Shown in pieces: positions 12,701 to 24,150 of a stretch of DNA of 64,000 bases. Both the position numbers and the translations under genes were made by a program. The notes below the pieces were generated by a model. It was not told the origin of the DNA and made no database searches. It saw only the letters and a program-made list of their open reading frames with translations. Source of the stretch: Styela clava. Its lineage: Eukaryota; Chordata; Ascidiacea; Stolidobranchia; Styelidae. Numbering within the stretch: the first letter of the stretch is position 1; each line of letters opens with the position of its first letter. Location: the NCBI RefSeq assembly GCF_964204865.1, contig NC_135260.1, positions 7,936,001 through 8,000,000 of the forward strand. Direction: 5' to 3'.

Positions 12701-15511
12701 GAGAACTAAAATCTTGATTGTTAGTCCCGCCTATTTATTTTCGTCGTTTTTATGCAGGTGCGCATGTAGTGCAGATAATTACATAATTTATATGATATGA
12801 CTCACCAGCCAGGAATCGGTCCCGTTATAAACACAATCCGCGATAATCGATTTGGTTTGATTATTGAACGGATACAAAGTTACAGTGTTTTGCGAGTCTG
12901 TCACTATTGTGCCTCTTCTCTCCTCGTCATATCTGAATTCAGCACATCCGTAGAATGGTGGAATGCCGTCGAAGACTTCTGACAACGAAATTGTAAAAAT
13001 GTTCATGGTAAAAATTAACTTCAGCATATATACCGACCGACAATCCTGTGTAATATGATTCCATCGATTTGGTCCCGAGCAAAAAATTAGGTTTACAGCG
13101 GTAGTACTCCACGAATGTACGTGGGTGCAAATTTTCATTGGTACAATTTATATGTGGGTGACAATCTTGCAGTGCAAATGTATGGGTGCAATTGTCCACG
13201 GGAGAAAAAGTAGATTGGTGCAAAAGCATAGAGGTGCAAAATACCAGTTGCTATTTACGAGTGCAAAGTTAACGAAACTTATATATATATTGCAAAATAT
13301 TGTAAATTAAAATCCGAAGTTCATTGCCATTATACTCGATGTGGTGAGGCTCTGGGATGGACATGTGTTGTGATAAGATGTTATTTATATATATAGCTGA
13401 AAGCTGTTAACTTATTTTATACAGTTTTAACAATTTAAGATTCTTCCTAGGTATAGTCCTATTCAGACTTGCGTGATCCGTACAGCACTGACAAAATTTA
13501 AACCACGCAATACCGAATGTATTCGTTATTGTGTAGTTGACTGATATATATAAATATTTTATTTACCTGTTTCATCTCGGATTGTAAATACATGTTCGTT
13601 TGACGGTGTTTCTAGGATTCCATGACATATTGCTAAAAAGTAGAAAACAACGTCCGGACCTCCTGAAGTATGCGCACTAAGATAGCGCACAACCTGAACT
13701 CAGGTTGTGTACCAGGTTAGGGTTCATGTTATGCGACATCTTGGCGCGCATACTTCAGGAGCACCCAACTTTCTTTATTCTATATGTAATTAAATTGTTA
13801 ACTCAACGTGTGACTGTCATTCACCACAGGAACATGCATCGTCGATCATTTCATTACCCTCTCTGGCATTTAGAGAAACCTATTGCGACTCACAAGCTCG
13901 CTATATGCCTGCTGTAGCGTGTTACGCAAATATAAACATATATTTAATCACAACCCATAATCTAATTTAAATTTACCTATAACAATCCTGTTTCAAATAA
14001 TTTGGTAGGATAAAGTAGACTGCTTTTAATTTTAAGTCACGGGCTGTAGGTGGCTATGTATTCGATGTAGTTGGTTTAATGATCAATATTTTCTAAACGA
14101 TACACAATATATTTTTTCCGTGGGTTTGGATATGCTTACATCACACCAACGCTAAGGTCGAGTTTTAAAAAAACATTTGTCTTACCGTTTGTATATTCCA
14201 ATTGCGATTTCATCTGTGAACATAAAACTTACCATGAAATTTGTCCGAAGTAGCCTATATGTTTATAACAATGCGACTCACTAAAAACAGGCAACATGGT
14301 ATTAACAAATTCTTCTTGTCAATGGTGCTACGCACAAAGCGAACACACGTAAACGTTTCTAATGAAGTGCAGAAAATGCTTCTGCGTATAAAGATATGAT
14401 CTTGTGACATTAAAGAATTTTTTATGAACCGTGGCAAAGTTAAGTCAGGTGTACTTTATATTTCCATCAATATGGATGAATTTGTCCTTTCCATTTTATT
14501 GCCTGAGGACCTTTCTGTCGCAGGGTAGCCAACTTAACTGCTGGTTGGGTACGGCTTTCTCCATCATCAAATCCACTTATATATATACATCTAGAACAAG
14601 TTATTATATAACTAATCCCAAACCCGACATGGACTGGTAGCCGGACAATATGCCGCATGATTGAGCCGTCCGTCCTATCGGTGTCCTATTTTCCGAGATA
14701 AATATGAAAATCTAATTATAATCTAAAATACACTAGATTTTCCACATACCTGAATTAGTAATATCAAACAGACGATGAACATCAGAAGTGTGGTCACGTG
14801 GAGTGCAAGTGATGCTAGCAGAATTTCTTTCTTCGAACAGCTCCAAACGTCTCCGGTCTTACGTTTCTTTTGATTTTGAGAGCCTTCACAGATGAAAAAA
14901 AAAATATTGAAATACAAACAAAATTTTGTCGTAAATGATTTCTACAGACTTTTTTGCGTAAGTTTTTTGTTTGCTTTTCATTAGTGTCATGTAATCATGT
15001 TGGCTTAAGCCTATCTAGTAAATGAATGTTTATTTATTATTTGCATTTAAAATTTACATATAAGAAATTATTCTGGATACTGGCGTTAGAATATTTTCTG
15101 TTGCTCCGGTAGTATGTGAACCAAGATGGAGGACACCGGAACGTAGCATGTGTACCAGATTAGGGTTGGGATATAATTTTATTCCAATTTTCCTTATTTT
15201 AGTTCTATTAAGAGTTCGGGGATTAGCCGAAATTATATTTTATACCTGAAATTATAGCCTAACCCCAACCTGGTACACATACTACGTTCCGGTGTCTGCC
15301 ATCTTGGTTCACATACTTTGGTGTACCAATTATCCATTACATTCAGAGAACGCAAAATGTAATAAAGTACATGAGTACCCATTTCCCTACTATCGCTTTC
15401 CTTGTGTTGTGTCGTTTGAGGGTTCACGCGAGTGTTATTGCGAGATACTGGAACTTCATATTCTTCGTATTCATTTTCTTCTAATTCCGCAGAATTGGTA
15501 TACACATCCAT
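9761..15511 (-). CDS. Type II transmembrane protein with extracellular fibrinogen-related domain
   Basis: Exons read from high to low coordinate: 15511-15379, 14883-14750, 14213-14186, 13632-13567, 12978-12806, 12569-12473, one unresolved exon, and 10082-9761. Phases match across the first six. Residues 1-44 are an acidic tyrosine-rich tail (NEYEEYEVPV). Residues 45-65 are basic, and about 66-88 form one membrane helix (LHVTTLLMFIVCLILLIQ). A short stalk follows. The C-terminal fibrinogen-related domain shows DSWLVIQRR, FYRDWESYASGFG, EYWIG, then NCAKRYHGGWWYKRCYHANL and YSLKSVEMRIQP. Such domains bind glycans or acetylated ligands in ficolins and FIBCD1. Roughly 25-35 residues expected between EYWIG and SFYIANE were not found. 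A 22-nt micro-exon at 10299-10278 fits the phases but is too short. The start is the first ATG of an exon that splices in frame. Confidence 0.8.
10379..11519. mobile_element. hAT-type element (outer) in the fibrinogen-domain gene
   Basis: Terminal inverted repeats are CAGTGGTTCTCAACC (left) and GGTTGAGAACCACTG (right). A perfect 8-bp target duplication ACTTACGC lies at 10371-10378 and 11520-11527. The interior holds a second complete hAT element (10743-11112). No transposase frame is present. Confidence 0.93.
10743..11112. mobile_element. hAT-type MITE nested inside the outer element
   Basis: A 370-bp element with ends CAGTGTTTTTCAACC and GGTTGAAAAACACTG. It is flanked by the perfect 8-bp duplication ATCTAATG (10735-10742 and 11113-11120). 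Its insertion must post-date that of the 10379-11519 element. Confidence 0.93.
11540..11650. mobile_element. Snap-back MITE, copy a
   Basis: A short element that is almost wholly palindromic. The left arm GGACCTCCTGAAGTATGCGC pairs with the right arm GCGCATACTTCAGGAGTACC, and the pairing continues inward over the CCAAGAT/ATCTTGG block. It is closely related to copies at 13656 and 53536, and more distantly to longer copies at 15101, 16552 and 60656. Confidence 0.8.
12063..12233. mobile_element. Short hAT-type MITE
   Basis: A 171-bp unit beginning CAGTGGTG and ending CACCACTGCATG, flanked by a perfect 8-bp duplication GTTACAGC (12055-12062 and 12234-12241). It is rich in CCGGTTC motifs. It lies in an intron of the fibrinogen-domain gene. 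Confidence 0.75.
13656..13766. mobile_element. Snap-back MITE, copy b
   Basis: Very similar to copy a at 11540: arms GGACCTCCTGAAGTATGCGC and GCGCATACTTCAGGAGCACC, with the same GCGCACAACCTGAAC inner block. It lies about 25 bp upstream (gene sense) of a coding exon of the fibrinogen-domain gene. Confidence 0.8.
14515..14720 (+). mobile_element. SINE, copy 4 (body, diverged)
   Basis: It matches the SINE body in order: CGCAGGGTAGCCAACT, the ACGGCTTTCTCCATCATCA block, CCCAAACCCGACATGGACTG and the closing GAGATAAATATG. The tRNA-like head is absent. It sits in an intron of the fibrinogen-domain gene. Confidence 0.6.
15101..15328. mobile_element. Long-form snap-back MITE, copy c
   Basis: Arms of about 75 nt (CTCCGGTAGTATGTGAACCA at the left and its complement near 15300-15325) enclose an AT-rich centre. 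Shared blocks with 16552 and 60656 include GACACCGGAACGTA and GTACCAGATTAGGGTT. It lies just downstream, in gene sense, of the first coding exon of the fibrinogen-domain gene. Confidence 0.75.
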
Positions 15512-16551
15512 ACTTGTGCTATAAAGCTACTAACCGAAGACACTGTAAATGAGTGGTAATAATAGTCTATGTCAGATATAGACGAAAACTCATTTTGAAA
15601 TTAATAACGTTTGATAACGGAAAACATCTATTGTGAAACTTTCTCTGATACAGGACTCCTCGACCTATTGAAATCACTGGATACTCGTTTTTATTCATTG
15701 GTTTTATTTAATACATTAGTTATAACTACCTAAAAATATTATACCGTCATCAATTCTCGATTTTCATATTCGCTTCGAAAAACGATATAAATACGAATTA
15801 CTTCAACTGATATATCATAGGTTGAAAGAGAGCTGACGCCCAACCTCGACGCGATGTCTCGGACTTGCTAGGCTGTTACTTGTTATAGGCTAACACCAGA
15901 CTGCGTATATAGCCTAAAATGACGTCTTTGGGAAAAATAATAGCCTTTGTATACGACAGTCATCAGTATTCGATGTCTAAATGAAATTAGCTAAATTGAG
16001 TCTGTCCACACAGTTGAATGAAATTTCGTGTCAAACTATTTTCAGTCCTAATCATGAATACTGAAAGTTTATTCAACCTATATAATTCGTAGAACTTGAA
16101 AAGTTTGAAGTACAACAAACGTGTTGTTTAGGAACAATACGAAAGTGCATGTACTGCAAGTTGCTCAAATCGAATATCCAATTCAAATATTAAACATATT
16201 ACAGACCGATATTGAAGATGATGACGAGTAATATCTCGACTATTATGGTCCGTTAGTAACAAGTGTCATCACAGCGCCGAGTCTATTATTAAGAAAGCAA
16301 GCAATGTGTTCTGTTATATCTAAATTAGACTCTCCATGCCATGAATCATAGATTAACTTATTATAGGAACAATCATTGAATGATGTCAAATAATTTCAGT
16401 CGATCCTTCACGCATGTATCAAAGTGAGCACCCTGTGCGACTACAAAATAATGTGATCTGAATTGCAATCGGCTTATGGACACGAAATGTACATGTGGAT
16501 CGTTTTGTTATTACGTTGGTTGTTGATCATTTTGTTGTTAGTATTGCTTTT
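15512..16551. other. Upstream flank of the fibrinogen-domain gene
   Basis: No exon could be supported. This AT-rich DNA should contain the 5' UTR and promoter of the minus-strand gene starting at 15511. I see no clear TATA box or initiator that I would commit to. Confidence 0.4.
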
Positions 16552-16784
16552 GGTACTTCCATAGTATGTGCAACAAGATGGCGGACACCGGAACGTATTA
16601 TGTGTATCAGATTAGGGTTAGGCCATAATTTCATGTACAAATACTACGGGAGTCACTTGGCTAGTCCCCGAACTCGGGATAGAACCAGAACAAGGTAAAT
16701 TGAAATAAAATTATGGCCTATCCCTTACTTTGTGCATATACTATGTTCAGGTGTCCGCCATCCTGCTGCACATACTACGGGCGC
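16552..16784. mobile_element. Long-form snap-back MITE, copy d
   Basis: The left arm (CCATAGTATGTGCAACAAGA, GCGGACACCGGAACGTA) and the right arm (CAGGTGTCCGCCATCCTGCT, CACATACTACGG) are inverted copies. The interior shares the ATTTCA.GTACAAATACTA.GGGAGTCAC block with copy f at 60656. Confidence 0.75.
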
Positions 16785-19057
16785 CTTTCCTTTTTCTCTT
16801 CTCTTTGTGAAAAGAAATCGCTTTTCTCCATAACTATTGGACCAATCGCTTTAAAATTTTCAGTGGTTGAAAACTGTATTTCAAACATTTCTGTAGACTT
16901 TATGAGATTTGTTTTTGTGTGCCATGACGTCATCAAAAATTGCGCAACCCGTGGTGGTTCCGCGTTTGATTTAAGTCGCGAAGATTGCTCTAGTCTACTG
17001 TGACAGATTGTATACCGATACACATACTACTTCGTTTTCGCTTTCGTGTCCACATATTCGAGAATTGCTCTTTTCGTATTCTTTTAATGATATAGTTGAC
17101 ACAAATTATATTTTTTATTTACAAATGACTGTATTATTTTCAACCATTTCATTGCAGCTTTATCTGAACACATGAAACTTACTGAAAACACATTTTAATC
17201 ACATAAGTACTGTATTAAAATTTGGTTTTTGATTGGCTATACTGAAATTCTAAAAACTGTATCTCAAACGAGTCAAAAAACAAAACTAAAGTATTTTTAT
17301 TTAACAATAATTTTGAAGTTGCGATACGTTGCGTTATCCCTAACTTCATAATATAATGTATTCTCGAACCAATCCAATTTCTTATTCCTCATTAAATATC
17401 GTAAAACCTCAAATATTTCGTTCTTCGCGAATAAAAAAATCAAAGAAGATTTATGAAGAAATCAACGCGGGATTAAGTAAAAAAAAATTTCCCGTTATTA
17501 TCGAACAGGGTTGACGTGAATAATTAGATATTTACAACTAACCTTGAAAGGAAAATCTGCGCATCGTTTTATGTTAGGCAGAGGGCGTGTTCGATGTGGC
17601 GTAGGGCCACAGGACTGGTTTTATGTTGCTGGTCATACTTTTCGATAATGTTTTTGAGTTTTAACATATTGTTATATTGATAATTCGGATTTTTCAATAT
17701 TTTACATATTTATTTTCGATTCTCACACACAGCCAAGTAACAGATTTTGGTTATGCCTATTATCAAATTTTTCAACGTTAGACTATTAAAACAAAATTGA
17801 ATCGAGTATTTTTGAATTGGATGATAATATGAGCTGTTTGATCTCTGGTGGCAAATGTTATAATAAATATTATTTTAAATACATCGTGCAATTATGCGCG
17901 AAATTTGTAACCCAAGTAGCATTAGCGTAGAAACGACATGCTGCCACCAGCCGCATAAATTCATTCTCAATTAATCTTTGTCGGTTTCCAACTTTTTGTA
18001 ACTTATATATGGGGTCTTATAAAATAATGGCAGATCTGGGAGTTCATAACACGTATATGTAAACCCGTTATTCAAACTTCTGCTATACCTAAAGCAATGT
18101 ACTGCAATATTTCAATTTGCAAAACCTATGTGTATAATGACACTGTGTCAACCACCAAAAACACACTATTTGAAGCATCTCCATATTCGATTAACGCTGC
18201 GGCGTTGCAATCTGAGAAACACGAACGTCCCGCAAAATGTAAACTAAATTTGCCACTTATTTATTACCCTTACACTTATTTATTGGACACATTTAAGTTT
18301 TCACCGCAGCTAGTAAACTAAATCAATTTAAAATCCCTGTACTTAAATATGGCAATGTCACTTTTCTTCAAATGCCGTTATTTTTTGGAAACCGGTTCTC
18401 AGCTAAGACTTACCGGTACCTTTGCGAATTGCTATGGTATTATTTGAATTCTTGTCTTCGCCATGCGAATAAGCAGATGAAAGATTTCTGTGTGTAGTTC
18501 GCAGAAGCCACTGATGTACTGCGGTCATTCATTTGACGGTAATGTCATAGTATTTTCTCATTGTTTTAACTATTGTCTATTATTTTATAGAAAAAAGTCA
18601 GGAGTTTGACTAGATCGCAAGGTCAACAAGGTCGAAAGACACCTGAAGGAAATTCCTATAACGATCAGACACTTAGGCAACATTTTCGCAGTTTTCAAAA
18701 CACTTGATTTAAATCTAGAGAAATAACAGTCTACATCGGTTGCTTGTAGATCGTTACTTAATCAGTTAAAACAATTACTTAATGGGAGACTTTTAGCTGT
18801 TGCAGCATTCTAGTCCGCAACACTTCCCGAAATCGGTTCAGCATTTGATATAATCGACTTATTTTTGTGTGATTACTTGTTAATATTCTTTAAAATTGGT
18901 AAAAATTCAAATGAATCCCACCAAAAGCCATTAAAGGCAAGATGATATGCTGGAAGTAACAAGGCGGAATCTTGTAGGAATGGCTTAAAATAGGAAAATG
19001 TTATCCTAAATTACTCGTACAGAACATATTTTGTTTATCACCACAATGGCTATAGAC
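16785..19057. other. Long stretch without a supported gene
   Basis: About 2.3 kb of AT-rich DNA between two minus-strand genes. Short open frames occur (for example 18097-18321), but none has flanking splice sites with matching phases or a recognisable domain. I see no strong repeats beyond A/T runs. Confidence 0.4.
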
Positions 19058-19365
19058 CAGTGGTGGGCTAGGTTTTTAGAAAAAGGGTCAACAATTTTGC
19101 CCATCTAGAATGGCGGGCCACCTAAGTGTGAGCTAAAAAGTTAAATTCTATGAACAATATTTTTAGCGTTACAAAAGAAAGAAGGGAAATCAATAAGCCT
19201 CGTGCCAAAACTACATTTCATCGCAATCTCAACAAATTCTACAAGTTGATTTTTTACTAAAATATCAAATTTGGTTTTAGTTTGATTGTGGCAGCGTCAA
19301 GCGGGTCAAGATTAAATTACCCAACGTGTCGGATTTGGCCCGCGGGCCGTAGCTTGCCCATGTCA
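19058..19365. mobile_element. hAT-type MITE
   Basis: Begins CAGTGGTGGGCTAGG and ends near GTAGCTTGCCCATGTCA, an imperfect inverted repeat. The GGCCCGCGGGCC motif near the right end recurs in the 29026-30467 element. The flanks GCTATAGAC (19049-19057) and GCTATGGAC (19366-19374) form a duplication with one mismatch. Confidence 0.7.
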
Positions 19366-19454
19366 GCTATGGACTATAAACGGATTGCTCTTATATTAAG
19401 TAGGAATTGAGTAAACATTATATATATATATAGGCATATATAGATATATACAAA

Positions 19455-21626
19455 TTAAACTTTGCTCTCAGATGAATCGGAAGCATCGCCATCCAGAAGT
19501 TCTTGCAAATCAATCATTGATGACATTATTTCCTGCTTATCTTCTTCATCCAATGCATCTGAGATGGTAACGTCATTGATGGCATCTGTCACGATATTGA
19601 GGGCTTTGTCGCGTTTTTTCAATCCGTAATTACAATATGCCAATAGGTACTTATTGTAGAAATTTAAGTATTGCGATATTTCATCGACTTCACCACCTAT
19701 TATATTGTCAATTGTGTGAGAAACATCTGCAGCATCTTGCCAGTTCTCAAGTTCTGTATGTAGAAGAGACATACCAAGTAAAGTAGCGCTTTCGGCGTAC
19801 ATTTTTGCCGTTTTCTCAACGTTTTTTATATCCTTCAAATTAGTTAGTATTTCGTTAGCAAAGGAAACTATGTATGGTCTCAAAGTAGGCAGGTATTGTC
19901 CACCTTCCTTTTGAATTTCACTCGTTGCGCTTGCTATAGAAAACATGCATTCTGCCATTTTAAGTGCTGCGTCATCGGGTGAGAAAGTTTCCACGTCTTC
20001 AACATTTGTTGAACCTTTTTTGAGAGAATTGTCGTCTGTATCCGCGCTTCCTGCCATTTGAACTGCTGCGTCATCGGTGGAAAGCGTTTCCTTCTTTTCA
20101 ACATTTGTCGAGCCTTTTTTAAGAGAATGGTCGCCTGTATCCGCGTTTCTGTTGTTAACACAACAGTCTTCGTCTCTTGGATTTTGGCGTGTTACATTAT
20201 CATCATTAATGATATTCGCGTCAGCCTCACTGAAGGTACCAGTTTTACCGGCTTTGGCTCCTCCGCCTTCACTGTCACGGCTGTCAGACGACAACTTTTC
20301 ATTTACGTCAAAAGTTGTGCTAGAGTCACATTTGCAGACAAGCCAGTACGATACTGCTCTGTATGTTATTATGGCACGAAAATATTTCTTTTCTCTTTCC
20401 CACTCTTCTCCTAAAGCTTGAATTGTATCCATACCAATGCCCGATTGCGATTTTGTGATTTCGTCAAACTTTTCTAACGTTTTTATGAATTCCGTTTCGT
20501 TTCCCGTTCTTGCAAAGTGGTCGGCCGTAGCACCAAGTGTTAAAATTTGACTGTTTTGAAGAGTTTGAAATAGCACGATTTCTCTGATCACTGAAGTAAT
20601 TTATTATATTAAGATTAATTAAAAAATGCATAGGTGATTAAAATATCTGACTTTATTCATTAGAAATCTTTTGTGCCGCGAATATTTCACATTTTGATCA
20701 TGTGGAATTTGAAATTCATGCTAGTCATAATGCGAAATCAAAACATTGAAAATAATATTTACATTTGTCAAAGCTATCTTGCTTATCTTCTTTGTAACAC
20801 TCGACGGATTGTTGTCTTGAAATATTTGGCCTTTTATCTGACGATAAAACAGGATTTTATTCACATACTAAGTATTTTACACGATGTTGATGGATAATGT
20901 TTAGAAGCATTACATGGCTTATAGGGAAGCATTCAGCAGCATGCGCAGTTGGATAACGGTATTAATAGATTGCTGATTGTTTACTAGGCTGCCTATTCAA
21001 ATAATGAAAATAGCAAAACCTGGTGATCGTAATTCAGTAACAAAGCAAATAAAAATTCGATAATGTATTTGTATTCGAATCGAAGGCAGTCGATAAACTT
21101 CATTCCTGCATTACCCATGATCAGTGAATGGTATAACATGACATGCATTCCTAACATTACACTGATTTAATAGTTGAGATTTTAAATAAATTTTGGATTT
21201 TAAATAATATTCAAGTAATATGAATACACTATTTTGTTCATCTTATAGTATAAATTATCAGTGATTCGGTATTGATACCTTATCCGTGTATTATGCAACA
21301 TAGACATAGCATACTAACACGTTGACATACAATATTATAAGCAAATTGTAAATAGCAGGATGTGTGATTCAAATCAAAACTTTCAAAACAGTGATGTTCT
21401 CAATTTATATAGGAATTAACGGATAAAATGATTGTAAGGTGCTGGCCGTAGGGTTTTAATAAAATAATAAAAATTTATACTTACTCATATTATTAACAAT
21501 GCTGACAATCGTTTCAAATATGTTATTTGTACTTCCATGGCCGATTTGTAATTGTAATACAGCTCCCGATGCTACGCTGATATTGGTTTGAAATTGAGAT
21601 TGACTCGGGCCTGGCTGTTCAGACAT
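19455..21626 (-). CDS. TPR-like protein with an N-terminal RHIM-like motif
   Basis: Two exons, 21626-21485 and 20590-19455, join in phase 1 to give 425 aa. Exon 1 has the RHIM-like core LQIG at residues 26-29, followed by HGSTNNIF. The RHIM consensus is (I/V)Q(I/V/L/C)G within a longer hydrophobic frame, so this is close but has Leu first. Residues 48-130 and 250-400 are predicted helical, and YLLAYCNYGLKKRDKALNIV (about 362-381) reads like a TPR helix pair. Between lies an acidic low-complexity segment with a 33-residue tandem duplication (SLKKGSTNVE twice). No signal peptide or membrane helix is seen, so it is probably cytosolic. Another in-frame ATG lies at 21632. The next gene upstream (24151-31670) is also TPR-like on the same strand. 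No named family is recognised, and function is unknown. Confidence 0.72.
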
Positions 21627-21785
21627 TGTCATATACTTCAAAGATACTTTATTATCTCTAACTTTTGTTTCCTTGCGATACCACAACGGCCATTTTACGG
21701 ATAAACAATCATTTCACTGACCATGAAAGTCTGCTGATTGCATTGAACTAAATACTTCGACAGAATACCGTTGTAACTGGTGGTA

Positions 21786-23364
21786 TTGTAGCGAATGTGC
21801 ATTGTGTAACTATGGATTATAATGTATTTTACCCTTTCATATTAATAGCATGTAATATTTCACAAACTAGGCCGCATTATGTTTCGCAACAGCGATAATG
21901 CATTCGCTCCATGTATTGCCTTTCTCGTTTCGACCAATTTGATAACGTATCGTTTCCGGTCTGCCGAGAATGCTCTATAATATTGTGCTTTTCTTGTTCA
22001 CTCGATTTATGACTTGGATCTGACCGTAATCTTACTGCATTAGGAATTAAGTGTATACAACTTTATCTGTATTTGGAATTTGGATCGTGCATCTTTTCAA
22101 TAATATACAACAATTCGACAATCATCATCGTGTGCTCATTATCGTCTGAGGGAATCCAGATTGGAGTCACATTCCATAACACGTGAAATTAATAACGTGG
22201 GAATCGAACTTTGATTATCTTTTCTCTTATTATTATCCATCATAAACATAAAAACACCTTACTATAAAAATATAAATATTACAAAACCATCAAAATAAAA
22301 AATTTTGCGTATTCTTATTTTTTTGTGTGTATTTACTTGTTACTAATCAATTGTTGTTTTTAGATATCATGAGTTCTTTTACTTCATACAGAATTTGATT
22401 CAGGTTCAATCTCAAGGATTCAATGGTTCAATAATTCTTCAAATCACTCATTATTCAATTTTCAGGGTTTTTTCTTCCTTATTATTTTTTCCAAGTTACC
22501 TCTAACATCAATTTTACGACCTTAAACATCTAATCAACTTCAATGCAATCTTTAGAACGAAACCCGCCATTTTTTTTTCCATTCTCAGTCTCTGCATTAA
22601 ACATCAGAACCGTTTTACATTTTAGGGTGTCCCTTCCGGTACATCGTCGCCATTTTGTTTCAATGTATCGTTACAATTTTATTTTCAAATGTTAAACATT
22701 TCAAAGCACCACGGAGACCCTTTGAAATTTTTTTTTCTTGTATTTTGATTTTTTTTCTTCTCTCTCGTATTTTCGTGCCCTCGTAAACGACGTATATTCT
22801 CTCGTATATCTTAGCCATTATTCATCATATCGTACCTTTTATTGATTCGTGTTTTTTGTTTTTAGACTTTCATCTCTCGGCGACCGGACTACAAAATTTA
22901 AAAAATTACCAAGTTAATTTTTTTTACTGTCGAGGGGGAATTGTGTAGCGAATGTGCATTGTGTAACTATGGATTATAATGTATTTTACCCTTTCATATT
23001 AATAGCATGTAATATTTCACAAACTAGGCCGCATTATGTTTCGCAACAGCGATAATGCATTCGCTCCATGTATTGCCTTTCTCGTTTCGACCAATTTGAT
23101 AACGTATCGTTTCCGGTCTGCCGAGAATGCTCTATAATATTGTGCTTTTCTTGTTCACTCGATTTATGACTTGGATCTGACCGTAATCTTACTGCATTGG
23201 GAATTAAGTGTATACAACTTTATCTGTATTTGGATCGTGCATCTTTTCAATAATATACAACAATTCGACAATCATCATCGTGTGCTTATTATCGTCTGAG
23301 GGAATCCAGATTGGAGTCACATTCCATAACACGTGAAATTAATAACGTGGGAATCGAACTTTGA
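21786..23364. mobile_element. Short LTR-type element with about 420-bp direct terminal repeats
   Basis: Sequence 21787-22213 is repeated almost identically at 22946-23364, both starting TGTAGCGAATGTGCATTGTG and ending near GGGAATCGAACTTTGA. The second copy lacks about 9 bp near TTTGGATCG. Just before the right repeat is a purine run (CGAGGGGGAA), as expected for a polypurine tract. The 730-bp interior has no coding frame, so this is non-autonomous (TRIM-like). A clean target duplication is not visible. It starts about 160 bp upstream of the start codon of the TPR-like gene at 19455-21626. Confidence 0.7.
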
Positions 23365-24150
23365 ATATTAGGGTGAACAGTCTTTATCCCTAAGACCGCA
23401 CTTGTCTCCCTATAGTATACATTGTGAACCTAACAAGTCGTCGATGCGGAACTATACAGGCCCGTACGTTTTGTAAATCATTCACAAATGCCTGTAACGA
23501 GAAAAAGTCATGCCATACCTCGCATTTGGATGTGTTACGGCTACGCTATCCTGACCTAAAGTAACATAGCGCGATATCGCAATAATAACCCACACTATGG
23601 CTGAGCGACTGTGTTATGAGCCAGACTTCAACCCTCAAGTAAACTAGCTAAACTAAATATTAAAAACGCAATGCAAAATTCAAGTACACATTGCTAACTT
23701 TCAAAAGTAATAGGAAGAAATAGGATATTATATATATATATATATTGAAATGCAGGTCCTTTCTCCTTGTCTACTTCCTATTTCGGATCCGTATGTAACC
23801 GCAGCTACAAAGAAACTTGATCTAGTGTATCAAAGTGATGAATAAGAATAAAATAATTTTTGTCCTCGAAATAGCAAGTGCATGGAGGTTATCCTTCGTT
23901 AGGTCTTAGTTGTTTGGTCTGAAGGAGTTAGACCTTCATCTCACGAAAGCTAACGAATACACCTGCTATTTCGTGGAAAGAGATTATGTTATTCTTATTC
24001 ATAGTTAAAGTAGTTAAGTTCCCATCCCAGTCCCATTTTACATCTTCTTGAAATCACTTTAATAGAAACTTCTCATCGACATTGAAGTTCTTCTAGGCAT
24101 GTGATCGTTTTGATACTGCGATAGGCATTGTATGGTACTGACAATTTCTT
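23365..24150. other. Intergenic DNA with a 35-45 bp inverted repeat
   Basis: No gene is seen. Two inverted arms, about 23838-23882 (GAATAAGAATAA ... CGAAATAGCAAGTG) and 23969-24003 (CACCTGCTATTTCGTGG ... TTATTCTTATTC), enclose a pyrimidine-rich loop and could form a hairpin. A TA microsatellite lies near 23730-23745. Confidence 0.55.

Noticed and set aside
20058-20421. Two overlapping plus-strand frames over 110 codons
   Set aside because: They are antisense shadows of the main exon of the minus-strand TPR-like gene.
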